Notes: a model not told the origin generated them from the sequence alone. A DNA stretch of 64,000 bases from DASZIT01 sp963709665 (GCA_963709665.1 CAVPWU010000002.1:1178001-1242000), one strand, 5' to 3'; shown: positions 16,419-25,723, counted from the first letter of the stretch. Numbers and translations: made by a program.

Positions 16419-18179
16419 CTAGCCCCCGGCACCCGACTCGACCGCCTCGGCCAGGTCCAGCCACCGCTCCTCCGCCCCGTCCAACTCGGCCTGCACCCCG
16501 GCCAGCTCGGCACCCACCCGGGCCATCTCGGCGTGGTCGGCGGCGCCCTCCAGCTCGACGGCCAGCCGGTCGAGCCGCCGCCGCAGGGCGGCCATCTCCT
16601 TTTCGGTGTCCCGCAGCTGCCGCTGCACCGGCGGCCCGGAGCCGGCGGCGGGACGGGCCACCCGGCGTGGCGCCGGGCTGGGCGACGGGGTGGGTGCCGT
16701 CCCGCCCGGCCGCCCCGCGTCGCCGTCCTCGAACCGGGCCACCCACCCGGCCACCCCGCCGGGCACCCCGGCCAGCGTGCCGTCCGCCTCCACCGCCACC
16801 AGGCGCTCGGTGGTCCGCTCCAGAAAGGTGCGGTCGTGGCTGGCCGCCACCAGGGCCCCGGGCCAGCCGTCCAGGAAGTCCTCGAGGATCCGGAGGGTGT
16901 CGAGGTCGAGGTCGTTGGTCGGCTCGTCGAGCAGTAGCACGTTGGGCCGGGCGGCCAGCACCACCAGCAGCTGCAGCCGCCGCCGCTCGCCGCCCGACAG
17001 CGTGCCCACCCGGGCGTGCAGCAGCTCGCCGGCGAACCGGAACCGCTTCATCAGGGCCACGTCGGCCAGGCTGCCCGGGCTGCGGTGCGGGCCGGCCACC
17101 ACCTCCTGGACCCGGGCGTCGAGGTCGAGCTCGATCCCCTGCTGGTCGTAGTAGCCGATCACCACGGTGGGACCCACCTCGACGGTCCCGGCGGTGGGCG
17201 CCCGGCGGCCGGCCACCAGGTCGAGGAGGGTCGACTTGCCGGTGCCGTTGGCCCCCACGATCCCCAGCCGCTCGCGCCGGTCGAGCACCAGGGAGGCCCC
17301 GGCCAGCACCTCGGGGCCCCCGGCGGTGTAGCGGTAGCCCACCCCGGTGAGCTCCACCACCTTGTCGCCCAGCCGGGGGACGTCGACGGCCAGCTCCAGG
17401 TCGTCCGCCCGCTCGTCGGCCCGGGGCTGGTCGGCCAGCAGCCGGCGGGCGGCGTCCACCCGCGCCTGCGGCTTGCGGGACCGGGCCTGGGCGCCGCGCT
17501 GCAGCCAGGCCAGCTCCCGGCGGGCCAGGTTCCGGCGGCTCGACTCCGCCGAGGCGGCCTGCTCGTCCCGCTCGGCCCGGGCCTGGAGGGAGGAGGCGTA
17601 CCCGTCGTCGTGGACGAAGACCCCGCCCCGGTCCAGCTCCACCATCCGGGTGGTCAGCCGGTCCAGCAGGTGGCGGTCGTGGGTGACCACCACCAGCCCG
17701 CCCCGGAACTCCGCCAGCCGGCGCTCGAGCCAGGTCACCGCCCCCAGGTCGAGGTGGTTGGTGGGCTCGTCGAGGACCAGCAGGTCGGCGGGGTGGGCCA
17801 GCACCCGGGCCAGCGCCACCCGCTTGGCCTGGCCACCGGACAGCTCGGCCACGTCGGCGTCGGCCGACGCCGCCATCCCCAGCCGGTCGAGGGCGGCCGC
17901 CGCCTCCCACCCCTCCCCCACCGCCGCCCGGACCGTCCCGGGCGGCAGCACCGGCACCTGCCCGAGGAAGCCGACCCGGGTCCCGCGCCCCCGGCGGACG
18001 GTGCCCTCGACCGGCGGGTCGGCGCCGGCCACCAGCCGGAGCAGGGTGGACTTGCCGGCGCCGTTGGTGCCCACCACCCCGATCCGGTCCCCGTCGGTGA
18101 CGGTGAGCGACAGCCCCTCGAACAGCACCCGGTCCACCCGACGGACCGCCACCTGCTCCAGGTCGACGAGGACGGTCAC
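16419..18179 (-). CDS. ABC-F family ATPase (Uup-like)
   Basis: A 586-residue soluble ATPase with two ABC domains and no membrane segment. Domain 1 has Walker A GTNGAGKS (37-44), LSGGQAKRVALARVL and LLVLDEPTNHLDL. Domain 2 has GANGTGKST, TLSGGERRRLQLLVVLA and LLLDEPTNDLDLDTL. A charged linker (ARRELAWLQRGAQARSRK) lies between them and a C-terminal coiled coil (DTEKEMAALRRRLDRLAVEL) ends the protein, as in Uup/Rbb-type ABC-F proteins that bind ribosomes or DNA junctions. ABC-F proteins act on stalled ribosomes. A ribosome-protection role in antibiotic resistance is possible but not indicated. It is distinct from EttA at 26995-28675. Confidence 0.85.
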   Translation of the reverse strand: MTVLVDLEQVAVRRVDRVLFEGLSLTVTDGDRIGVVGTNGAGKSTLLRLVAGADPPVEGTVRRGRGTRVGFLGQVPVLPPGTVRAAVGEGWEAAAALDRLGMAASADADVAELSGGQAKRVALARVLAHPADLLVLDEPTNHLDLGAVTWLERRLAEFRGGLVVVTHDRHLLDRLTTRMVELDRGGVFVHDDGYASSLQARAERDEQAASAESSRRNLARRELAWLQRGAQARSRKPQARVDAARRLLADQPRADERADDLELAVDVPRLGDKVVELTGVGYRYTAGGPEVLAGASLVLDRRERLGIVGANGTGKSTLLDLVAGRRAPTAGTVEVGPTVVIGYYDQQGIELDLDARVQEVVAGPHRSPGSLADVALMKRFRFAGELLHARVGTLSGGERRRLQLLVVLAARPNVLLLDEPTNDLDLDTLRILEDFLDGWPGALVAASHDRTFLERTTERLVAVEADGTLAGVPGGVAGWVARFEDGDAGRPGGTAPTPSPSPAPRRVARPAAGSGPPVQRQLRDTEKEMAALRRRLDRLAVELEGAADHAEMARVGAELAGVQAELDGAEERWLDLAEAVESGAGG

Positions 18180-18210
18180 CCGTTCCGGGGGGCGGCGGTG
18201 CCGCCGGCGC

Positions 18211-19020
18211 TCAGTCCCACCGGCGGACGCTCATCGACTGGCTGGCCGTGGCCAACAGGGTCCCCGACTCCGACCACAGGTAGGCGATCCCCTGGCCCAG
18301 GCCCCCGACCAGCGCCTCGATGTGGATGTCGCACAGCACCCACTCGGTCGGCACCAGCTGGACCATCCGGAGGGTGTTGTCGAGGCTCCGGGCCATGGCC
18401 CGGCGCCCCAGGGCCTGGGACACCCCACCGGTCACGTAGTCGCCCAGGATGGCCAGGGTGGCCGCCGACGGCTCGAGGTGGCCGGGGACCCGGGCCCACA
18501 GGACGCTGTTGGCCTCCCCCGGGCCGTCGACCCCGGCGGTCAGCTCCTCGAAGGTCCGGCCCCGGGCCAGCCGCATCTCGATCCGGTCGAAGATGGAGGT
18601 GACGCCGAAGGTGGGCATCCGGCGGGGCGGGCACGCGGCGGGCGGTGCCACCTCCGGGGGTCGGACCCACACCCGGTCGGGGTCGTGGCTGGACGCCAGG
18701 CCGGCGGCGGCGTTGACGGTGAGGATCTCCTGGTCGTCCACCCGGCCGACCACCCGGGCCTGGGTGACCCGGCGGCCCTCGGCGGCCAGGGTCACCGCCA
18801 GGTCGAGCACCGTCCCGGTCGGCGCGTAGGACAGGTACTGGGCGGTGGCCCACACCGTGGGACGGCCGGTGGCGGCCTCCAGCGCCACCAGGGCGGCCCC
18901 CAGGCCGCACCCCCCAAAGAGGAAGTTCCCCGGGGTGGCCAGGTCGCCGGTCACCTCGAGCCTCCAGTGGAGGTCGTCGCCGGCCGGCTCCATGCCCAGA
19001 AAGGCGCGGGCGTCGGTCAC
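18211..19020 (-). CDS. Acyl-CoA thioesterase-like protein (double hotdog)
   Basis: A 269-residue protein with the TesB/4HBT_3 type double-hotdog layout. The first hotdog contains GNFLFGGCGLGAALVALEAATG and a characteristic RPTVWATAQYLSYAPTG strand. The second contains WARVPGHLEPSAATLAILGDY and ends WVLCDIHIEALVGGLGQGIAYLW, with a typical final ATASQSMSVRRWD. Such enzymes hydrolyse medium or long acyl-CoA. It sits next to the acyl-CoA dehydrogenase (28 bases) in the same direction, which supports a lipid role. Catalytic residues cannot be fixed by eye. Confidence 0.75.
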   Translation of the reverse strand: MTDARAFLGMEPAGDDLHWRLEVTGDLATPGNFLFGGCGLGAALVALEAATGRPTVWATAQYLSYAPTGTVLDLAVTLAAEGRRVTQARVVGRVDDQEILTVNAAAGLASSHDPDRVWVRPPEVAPPAACPPRRMPTFGVTSIFDRIEMRLARGRTFEELTAGVDGPGEANSVLWARVPGHLEPSAATLAILGDYVTGGVSQALGRRAMARSLDNTLRMVQLVPTEWVLCDIHIEALVGGLGQGIAYLWSESGTLLATASQSMSVRRWD

Positions 19021-19048
19021 CGGCGGTCACCCGTCGGTCGGGGGCACC

Positions 19049-20245
19049 TCAACTGCGGGGCAGGGTGGACCACGGGACGCCCTTGTCGACGCGGACGTCG
19101 CCGGGCAGCCCGAGGATCCGCTCCCCGAGGATGTTCCGCTGGACCTCGGAGGTCCCGCCCTCGATGGAGTTGGCCCGGGACCGCAGGAACATCTTCCGGC
19201 CCGAGCCGGGCGCCCCCACCAGTCCGAGGTGCTCGGAGCGGCGCATGGTGTAGTCGTACCCGACCAGGGCGTCGGCCCCCAGCAGGTCGACGCACAGCTC
19301 GTAGACCCGCTTGTTGACCTCGGCGAACATCAGCTTGGCGATCGATCCCTCGGGGCCCGGGTTGCCGACCTTCCGGTTCTGGGACGCCCGGATGTTGGTC
19401 AGCCGGAGCACCTCCGCCTCGATCCACAGCCGGGTCAGCCGGTCGCGGTCGACCGCCGTCTGCCGGAAGCCCTCGCCGGTCCAGATGCGCACCGCCTCGG
19501 CGATCGACCCCGAGCCCCGGGTCGGCGGTCCGGTCCCTCCGCCGATGGTGCTGCGCTCGTTGGACAGGGTGGTCATGGCCACCCGCCAACCCTCCCCGAT
19601 GTCGCCGATCCGGTCGGCGTCGGGGATCCGCACCTCGGTCAGGTACACCTCGTTGAACTCCGCCTCGCCGGTCATCTGCCGGAGGGGGCGCACCTCCACC
19701 CCGGGGGCGTGCATGTCGAGGGCGAAGTAGGTGAGTCCCTTGTGCTTGGGGGCCTCGGGATCGGTACGGGTGACCAGCATCCCCCGGTCGGCGATGTGGG
19801 CCAGGGTGTTCCAGACCTTCTGGCCGGTCACCACCCACTCGTCCCCGTCGCGGACCGCCCGGCAGGCCAGGCCGGCCAGGTCGGAGCCGGCCCCCGGCTC
19901 GCTGAACAGCTGGCACCAGGCGTCCTCGCCGGTGAACATCCGCCGGAGCAGCCGGGCCTGGACGGCGTCGGAGCCGTGGCTGACCATGGTGGGTCCGGCC
20001 ATGGTCAGGCCGAAGAACTCCCGCGCCCCCGGCGGGGTGGCGCCGGCGGCCACCAGGCGCTCGTCGACCGGCCGTTGGAGGGCCGGCGGCAGGCCCAGCC
20101 CCCCGCTCCCCTCCGGGAACGACACCCAGGCCAGCCCCAGATCGAACTGGCGTCCCCGGAACTCCGCCACCGGCGTGGTGCGGGGATCGAGCTCGGCCAG
20201 GAGCTGATCGGCCAGGTCGAGGGCGGGCGAGGACACGGTGGTCAT
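19049..20245 (-). CDS. Acyl-CoA dehydrogenase
   Basis: A 398-residue flavoenzyme that introduces an alpha-beta double bond into an acyl-CoA. Family signatures are QLFSEPGAGSDLAGL (FAD/substrate-binding loop), EWVVTGQKVWNTLAHIADRG, and the C-terminal GGTSEVQRNILGERILGLP, where the phrase RSRANSIEGGTSEVQRNI is the usual FAD-binding end. It resembles the actinobacterial FadE long-chain or steroid side-chain types. ATG 20245 is chosen because longer readings give a non-conserved Arg/Gly-rich stretch. It is divergent from the encapsulated ferritin gene and co-directional with the thioesterase. Confidence 0.88.
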   Translation of the reverse strand: MTTVSSPALDLADQLLAELDPRTTPVAEFRGRQFDLGLAWVSFPEGSGGLGLPPALQRPVDERLVAAGATPPGAREFFGLTMAGPTMVSHGSDAVQARLLRRMFTGEDAWCQLFSEPGAGSDLAGLACRAVRDGDEWVVTGQKVWNTLAHIADRGMLVTRTDPEAPKHKGLTYFALDMHAPGVEVRPLRQMTGEAEFNEVYLTEVRIPDADRIGDIGEGWRVAMTTLSNERSTIGGGTGPPTRGSGSIAEAVRIWTGEGFRQTAVDRDRLTRLWIEAEVLRLTNIRASQNRKVGNPGPEGSIAKLMFAEVNKRVYELCVDLLGADALVGYDYTMRRSEHLGLVGAPGSGRKMFLRSRANSIEGGTSEVQRNILGERILGLPGDVRVDKGVPWSTLPRS

Positions 20246-20423
20246 GGGCGAGAACTTACCGTGCCGCCCTTCCCGACGGTCGGGCCACCGGGTGGTCGGC
20301 GGTGACCGCCACCTAACATGATCGGGATTCTGCCCCCGGCCGGCCACCCACGGCCGGCCCCGGACGCCCCGACCTGCCCCCCACCTCCCGACCGCCCACC
20401 TTCCCACCGAGGAGAGACCGACC

Positions 20424-20795
20424 ATGGCCCAGAGCGCCGGACTGCACGAGCCCGAGGACAGCCTGACCCCCGAGGTCATCGACTACCACCGGGCCATCGT
20501 CTCCCTGATGGAGGAGCTCGAGGCGGTCGACTGGTACAACCAGCGGGTCCATGCCGCCACCGACGGCGAGCTGTCCGGCCTCCTGGCCCACAACCGGGAC
20601 GAGGAGAAGGAGCACGCCGCCATGCTCCTCGAGTGGCTCCGGCGCCGTGACCCCGCCCTCGACCGCCACCTCCACACCTACCTGTTCACCTCCGGCTCCC
20701 TCCTCGAGCTCGAGCACCAGGACGAGGACGGGGAGGGCGCCGCCGGCGGCGCCGACTCCCTGGGCATCGGCGATCTGCACGGCGAAACCTCCTGA
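20424..20795 (+). CDS. Encapsulated ferritin-like protein with cargo-loading tail
   Basis: A 123-residue half-ferritin of the EncFtn type, which oxidises Fe(II) and passes it to an encapsulin nanocompartment. The match is close: HRAIVSLMEELEAVDWYNQR (first helix with metal-binding Glu), then HNRDEEKEHAAMLLEWLRRR (ExxH at 61-64), then TYLFT. The C-terminus, after an acidic/Gly linker, reads DSLGIGDLHG, the encapsulin cargo-loading peptide. It has a GGAGAG ribosome site. Normally the encapsulin shell gene follows directly. Here the next gene encodes an Rpf-like protein and no shell gene exists anywhere in the window. Confidence 0.9.
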   Translation: MAQSAGLHEPEDSLTPEVIDYHRAIVSLMEELEAVDWYNQRVHAATDGELSGLLAHNRDEEKEHAAMLLEWLRRRDPALDRHLHTYLFTSGSLLELEHQDEDGEGAAGGADSLGIGDLHGETS

Positions 20796-20848
20796 CCAGG
20801 GGGTCAGATTGTGCCCCGACGCCGGGGCGGGTAATTCGGTCCCTTATC

Positions 20849-21979
20849 GTGTCCCACCCTCGGTGTGACCCCGGCGCGGGGTCAGTCACTGGAGCGTGGA
20901 GCCATCGGCGGCTCCGCACGGCCCTCTTCCTCCCCGCTCTGGCGGTGTTGTCCCTTGTCGCGCCCCTGGTCACGGCGTCGCCCGCCCCTCCCGCCGGTGC
21001 CGACCAGATCAGCGACCTCCAGGCCCAGGCCGCCCAGGTGGCCCACACCCTCCTCCTCGAGCAGCTGCAGGTCGAGGGGTTCCAGCAGCAGCAGTCGGTG
21101 GCCGCCTCCCACGTCCAGCACGACGCCGCCCTGATCAGCCAGACCCAGCAGCAGCTCGGCGCCGACCAGCAGCGGATCGACCAGGACACCGCCACGGTCA
21201 AGGCCCAGGCGCTCCGGGACTACATGTCGGCCGGGTCGACGGCCACCGAGGCGGAGAGCGCCATCTTCGGGGGCGGCGGGACCGGCAGCCTGGCCCAGCA
21301 CGAGTACGCCGGCATCGCCTCGGGGAACATCGCCAACGCCATCGACGCCCTCCACACCTCGCGTCAGACGCTCCAGACCCAGCAGGCCGCCCTCCAGCAG
21401 CAGCAGGCGGCCGACCAGGCGGCCCAGGCCCAGCAGCAGCGGTACCTGCAGCAGGCGGACACCACCGAGAGCCAGCTGACCGCCGAGCAGGCCCAGGTGA
21501 AGGGCCAGCTGGCCAGCGCCGTGGCCCAGCAGCAGGCCGCCCAGGCGGCGGCCGCCGCCGCCGCCGTGCGGGCCTCGGAAGCCGCCGCCGCCCAGCGGGC
21601 CCGGACGGTCGCCGCCTCGCACCCGGCCCCCTCCTCGGGCGCCGCCGCCTCCGGGGGGACCCCCTCCCCGGCCCCGGCCGGCGGGGGTGGAGGTGGGGCC
21701 GGTGCCACCTCCGATCCGCCGCTGCCCCCCTTCCTGATCTGCGTGCGCCAGGCGGAGTCCGGCGGCGACTACGGCGCGGTGTCGGCCAACGGCCTGTACA
21801 TGGGCGCCTTCCAGTTCAGCCAGTCCACCTGGAACGCCGCCGCCCTGGACGCCGGGCTGCCCGGCCTGGTCGGGGTGCCGCCCAACACCGCCTCGAGGGC
21901 CAGCCAGGACACCCTGGCCGTCACCCTCTACGACCTCGACGGGGAGCAGCCGTGGTACGACCCGTGCAGCTCCTCGTGA
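20849..21979 (+). CDS. Secreted coiled-coil protein with resuscitation-promoting-factor-like transglycosylase domain
   Basis: A 376-residue exported peptidoglycan hydrolase candidate. A signal peptide (RTALFLPALAVLSLVAPLV, cleavage near PPAGADQ) is followed by a long Gln/Ala-rich coiled coil (about residues 50-240) with many QQ pairs, then a Pro/Gly linker and a C-terminal transglycosylase-like domain from about residue 290: ICVRQAESGGDYGAVSANG (catalytic Glu in QAESGG) and YMGAFQFSQSTWNAAA. This resembles Rpf/RPF-like lysozyme folds that cleave glycan strands to promote growth. The only in-frame start is GTG 20849, which gives a 17-residue lead before the hydrophobic core. It is 53 bases after the ferritin gene. 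Confidence 0.78.
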   Translation: MSHPRCDPGAGSVTGAWSHRRLRTALFLPALAVLSLVAPLVTASPAPPAGADQISDLQAQAAQVAHTLLLEQLQVEGFQQQQSVAASHVQHDAALISQTQQQLGADQQRIDQDTATVKAQALRDYMSAGSTATEAESAIFGGGGTGSLAQHEYAGIASGNIANAIDALHTSRQTLQTQQAALQQQQAADQAAQAQQQRYLQQADTTESQLTAEQAQVKGQLASAVAQQQAAQAAAAAAAVRASEAAAAQRARTVAASHPAPSSGAAASGGTPSPAPAGGGGGGAGATSDPPLPPFLICVRQAESGGDYGAVSANGLYMGAFQFSQSTWNAAALDAGLPGLVGVPPNTASRASQDTLAVTLYDLDGEQPWYDPCSSS

Positions 21980-22023
21980 GTCCCGTCGTCGCCTGACCCG
22001 CGGCCGCCGGTGACGACCGGCCG

Positions 22024-22895
22024 GTGAGTAGCGTGGCCCCCGTGGACGTCGCGGTGCTGGGCATGGGACAGATGGGCGGGGCGGTGGCCGGCCGCCTCCT
22101 CGACGGGTCGCACCGGGTACGGATCTGGAACCGCACCCCGGGCCGCGCCCCGAGCTGGTGGAGCGGGGGGCCGTCGAGTCCGGCACCGCCGCCGAGGCCG
22201 CCACCGGCGCCGACGTGGTCCTCACCTCGTTGACCGACGACGACGCCGTGCTCGACGTCCTCGCCCCCGGCGGCTCCGTGCTCCGCGGCGTCGGCCCGGA
22301 CACCGCGGTGGTCGACTGCAGCACCGTCTCCCCGGGGACCAGCCGACGCCTGGCCACCCTCTACGACCGACGGTTCGTGGCCGCCCCCATCCTCGGTGCC
22401 CCCTCGGCGGTGGCGTCGGGGCAGGCCACCCTCCTCCTCGGCGGACCGTCCCCCCTCCTCGACCGGCTCGAGCCGGTGTGGTCGGCGGTGGCCGCCCGGA
22501 GCGTGCGCTGCGGCGACGATCCCGGGCGGGCCGGCGTGGTGAAGCTGATGGGCAACTACCTGCTGCTGGCCGGCGTGGCCACGCTGGCCGAGGTGGTGGC
22601 CACCGGGCAGGCCGCCGGGCTGGACGACGACTTCCTCCGGTCCTTCCTCGGCGCCGTCCCCCTGGTCGCCCCGGCCCTGTCCAACCGGCTGGACGCCGTG
22701 ATCGACCGGGACCGGGCCGGATGGTTCCCCACCCCGCTGGGCGCCAAGGACCTGGGCCTCCTCCTCGACCTGGCCGGCTCCCTGGACCTCGACCTGCCGG
22801 TGGCGGAGACGGTGCGGTCCCGCTACCGCACCGCCGCCGAGGGGGATCTGGCCGAGGCGGACATCGCCGGGGTGATCGGGCTCTATCCCCGCTGA
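22024..22895 (+). CDS. NAD-binding beta-hydroxyacid dehydrogenase (frameshifted)
   Basis: A 3-hydroxyisobutyrate/6-phosphogluconate dehydrogenase-like enzyme of about 290 residues. The N-terminal Rossmann motif VAVLGMGQMGGAVAGRLL with VRIWNRTPGRA is in one frame. The rest, from ELVERGAVESG on, is in another: DVVLTSLTDDDAVLDVL, VVDCSTVSPGTSRRLA, KLMGNYLLLAGVATLAEVV (catalytic Lys) and TPLGAKDLGLLLDLA. The switch is near 22148, where RTPGRAPELVERGA would read through after a one-base correction. GTG 22024 is the first start. GTG 22033 and 22042 are alternatives. It may be an imine reductase-like relative. The substrate is unknown. Confidence 0.8.
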
Positions 22896-22927
22896 CCCGC
22901 CGGGCCGGCGGGTGGGGCCCCGGGCGG

Positions 22928-23959
22928 TCAGGCCGGCCAGGCCCGCCCGGGGCCGCGCACCTCGAGCCACACCTCGGTGCCCGGTTCGAGCGGCTGTCCC
23001 CCCGGCACCCGGGCGGTCACCGTGGGGCCGCCGTCGCCCACCTCCACCTTCACCAGGGCGTCGTGGCCGTGGTATTGGACCTCGGCCACCCGGCCCGGGG
23101 CGGTGCCGTCCACCGGTCCGGAGTGGAGGGTGAGCTGCTCGGGGCGCAGGAGCATCAGCAGCCGGCGGTCGCCGGTCGGGGCCTCCCCGAGGAGGGCCAC
23201 CGTCCCGAGCACCGAGTGGAGGACGCCGGACTCCAGGCGGGCGTCGACGATGTTGGCGTCCCCCACGTAGGCCGCCGCCGCCAGGTCGGGCGGGTCGTCG
23301 TAGAGGCGGCGGGGGCTCTCGCAGGCCACCACCTGCCCCCGGCGGAGGACGGCGATCCGGTCGGCCAGGGACATCGCCTCGTCCTGGTCGTGGGTGACCA
23401 GGACGGTGGTGGTGCCGGTCTTCCGGAGGATGGCCATGACGTCCTCCCGGAGCTCCACCCGCAGGGCGGCGTCCAGGGAGCTGAACGGCTCGTCGAGGAG
23501 CACCACCTTGGGCTCGATGGCCAGGGCCCGGGCCAGGGCCACCCGCTGCTGCTGGCCCCCCGACAGCTGGTGCGGGTACCGGCGGCCCAGCCCCTCCAGG
23601 CCCACCAGCTCCAGCAGGGAGCCGACCCGGCCCCGGTCGCGCCGCTCCATCCCGAAGCCGATGTTGCGGGCCACCGTGAGGTGGGGGAAGAGGGCGCCCT
23701 CCTGGGGCACGTACCCCACCCCGCGCTGCTGGGGGTGGACGGCGTGGCGCCCGTCGTCCACCGTCCGACCGCCGATGGTCACCGAGCCGGCGTCCACCCG
23801 TTCGAAGCCGGCGATCACCCGCAGCATGGTCGTCTTGCCGCTGCCCGACTCCCCCAGGACGGCGAGGAGGGAGCCGTCCTCCACCGTGAGGTCGACGTCG
23901 CGCAGCACCGGCGTGTCGCCGAACCGCTTGCCGACCGTGCGGAGCTCGATGGAGCTCAT
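22928..23959 (-). CDS. Ferric-iron-type ABC transporter ATP-binding protein (FbpC-like)
   Basis: A 343-residue ATPase energising the adjacent permease. Walker A GESGSGKT (36-43), Q-loop VGYVPQEGALFPHLTV, signature LSGGQQQRVALARALA, Walker B VVLLDEPFSSLD and the H-loop VLVTHDQDEAMSLADR are all intact. The C-terminal part (LLMLLRPEQLTLHSG and later) is a TOBE-like regulatory domain, as in FbpC/PotA/CysA. FbpC assignment rests on the fused 12-helix permease next to it. Its ATG overlaps the permease stop as ATGA. No substrate-binding protein gene is nearby. Confidence 0.82.
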   Translation of the reverse strand: MSSIELRTVGKRFGDTPVLRDVDLTVEDGSLLAVLGESGSGKTTMLRVIAGFERVDAGSVTIGGRTVDDGRHAVHPQQRGVGYVPQEGALFPHLTVARNIGFGMERRDRGRVGSLLELVGLEGLGRRYPHQLSGGQQQRVALARALAIEPKVVLLDEPFSSLDAALRVELREDVMAILRKTGTTTVLVTHDQDEAMSLADRIAVLRRGQVVACESPRRLYDDPPDLAAAAYVGDANIVDARLESGVLHSVLGTVALLGEAPTGDRRLLMLLRPEQLTLHSGPVDGTAPGRVAEVQYHGHDALVKVEVGDGGPTVTARVPGGQPLEPGTEVWLEVRGPGRAWPA

Positions 23960-25542
23960 GTGGGCCTCGTCCGGGCGCCGCGCTCCCGGTCGAACCACAG
24001 GCCGAGCAGGGCCCCGGGCACCACGGCCAGGGCCACGATCATCAGGGCGTAGGGGGCGGCCGCCCCGTAGGCCACCGCGCTCTGGTAGGCCCAGAACTGG
24101 GTGGCCAGGGTCTGGACGCCGATGGGGGCCAGCACCAGGGTGGCGGTGAGCTCGGTGATGGCGGTCAGGAAGACCAGGCAGAAACCGGCGGCCAGCCCGG
24201 GGGCGATCAGCGGCAGGGTGACCCGGAAGAAGACGCTGACCGGCCCCTGGCCGAGCGACCGCCCCACGTCCACCAGGCGCGGGGGTGCCTGGGCCACCGA
24301 CGTCTTCACGCAGATGAGGGCCAGGGGGAAGTGGAGGATGGCGTAGGCGATGACCAGGAGGGCACTGGTCTGGTAGAGCGAGTAGGCGTACCGGGTGGCG
24401 AAGAACACCAGGCTGAGGGCGATCACCACCCCGGGCAGGGCCTGGGTCACGTAGGTGCTCCGCTCCAGGACGATCCGGGGGCCGGTGGCCCGTCGGAAGG
24501 TCATCAGGGCCACCGGGAGGGCGAGCACCACGGCCAGGAACGCCCCCACCGCGCTGTAGCTGACGCTGCTCCAGGTGGCGGCGGCCAGCGAGGAGGCGGC
24601 CGGCAGGGTGGTGTGCTGGCTCTGGGCCATCCAGTAGAGGAGCGTGCCGATCGGGACCCCCACCCCCAGAACGACCAGCAGGCCCAGGCCGGCCAGGGAG
24701 GGCAGCCTCGCCCGCCACGGACGGGCGGCCGGCGGGCGGCGGCGGGGAGCGCCCTGGACGGTCCCGGTCCGGCGGGGCACCAGCCCGTCGATGGCCAGCA
24801 CCAGCAGCCCCAGCAGCACCAGCGGGAGGGAGAGGGCGGCGGCCGCCTGGGGGTCGAACTGGAACTCGGTGAAGATCTCGGTGGTGAAGGTCTGGTAGCG
24901 GACGATCTCGAAGGCGCCGTACTCGGAGATGAGGGCCAGCACCACGATCACGCAGCCCCCCAGCACGGCGGTCCGGATCAGCGGCAGGGTGACCCGGAAG
25001 AAGGTGGCCAGGCGCCCCATGCCCAGGCTCTGGGCGCTCTCCTCCATGGCCGGGTCGCTGCGACGGAGGGCGGCCGCCACCGGCAGGTAGACCAGCGGGT
25101 AGGTGGCCAGGGTCATCACCAGGGTGGCCGCCCCCAACGGGTCGGCGGTGGGGGCGATGGTGTGCCAGGCGTAGCCCACCACGAAGTCGGGCATGGCCAC
25201 CGGCAGCACCAGCAGCACCATCCAGAGGCGGCGGGCGGGCAGGGCGGTGCGCTCGGTGCACCAGGCGGCGGCGATCCCGATGGTGGCCGACAGCGTGGTC
25301 ACCAGCACGGAGAGGACCACGGTGTTGCGGAGCAACCCCAGGGTGCGCTGCCGGAAGAGCACCCGGTGGATCTCCGTCCACCCGGCCAGGTGGGCCTGGA
25401 TGACCAGCAGGCCCAGCGGGAGCAGCAGCAGCACGGCGATGGCCGCGCTGACCACCACCGTCACCGGGAACCCGCGCCGCTCCCGGGTCCGGCGGACGGC
25501 CAGCGGCTCGGTGAGCAGGTTGGGGAGGGGGGCGGCGGTCAT
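23956..25542 (-). CDS. Ferric-iron-type ABC transporter permease, two fused halves (FbpB-like)
   Basis: A 528-residue membrane protein with about twelve helices. Two internally related permease halves each hold an EAA loop: EESAQSLGMGRLATFFRVTLPL in the first (core SAQSLGMGRLATFFRV) and VDVGRSLGQGPVSVFFRVTL in the second. This duplicated form is typical of FbpB-type Fe(III) permeases and also of some thiamine and sulfate-like systems, so substrate is uncertain. The start MTAAPLPNLLTEPLAV is soluble, followed by the first helix. The upstream 180 bases contain palindromic elements (25669-25700) that could be a metal-regulator site. Confidence 0.8.
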   Translation of the reverse strand: MTAAPLPNLLTEPLAVRRTRERRGFPVTVVVSAAIAVLLLLPLGLLVIQAHLAGWTEIHRVLFRQRTLGLLRNTVVLSVLVTTLSATIGIAAAWCTERTALPARRLWMVLLVLPVAMPDFVVGYAWHTIAPTADPLGAATLVMTLATYPLVYLPVAAALRRSDPAMEESAQSLGMGRLATFFRVTLPLIRTAVLGGCVIVVLALISEYGAFEIVRYQTFTTEIFTEFQFDPQAAAALSLPLVLLGLLVLAIDGLVPRRTGTVQGAPRRRPPAARPWRARLPSLAGLGLLVVLGVGVPIGTLLYWMAQSQHTTLPAASSLAAATWSSVSYSAVGAFLAVVLALPVALMTFRRATGPRIVLERSTYVTQALPGVVIALSLVFFATRYAYSLYQTSALLVIAYAILHFPLALICVKTSVAQAPPRLVDVGRSLGQGPVSVFFRVTLPLIAPGLAAGFCLVFLTAITELTATLVLAPIGVQTLATQFWAYQSAVAYGAAAPYALMIVALAVVPGALLGLWFDRERGARTRPT

Positions 25543-25668
25543 CGACGTCGGTGCGGAGGGGTGGCCGGAGGGGTCTGGGGGTCGGTGACGTCGCCGGGCT
25601 GCATGGTCTCCTCCTGGCGACGGTTCGGGCGGTGGGGCGACGGGATGTAGTCCCGCCGTACCTTCGAG

Positions 25669-25700
25669 TTCAGGTACACCTAACAGTACCCGCTGTACTG
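25669..25700. promoter_or_regulatory. Two adjacent inverted repeats upstream of the iron-type transporter
   Basis: On the plus strand AGGT-AC-ACCT (inside TTCAGGTACACCTAA, 25669-25683) is directly followed by CAGTAC-CCGCT-GTACTG (25684-25700), a perfect 6-bp inverted repeat with a 5-base spacer. The first resembles a half-spaced DtxR/IdeR box (TTAGG...CCTAA) but does not fit the 19-bp consensus. It lies about 130-160 bases before the permease start. The regulator identity is a guess. Confidence 0.35.
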
Positions 25701-25723
25701 GACCGATGCCGCCCCGGCGGAGG

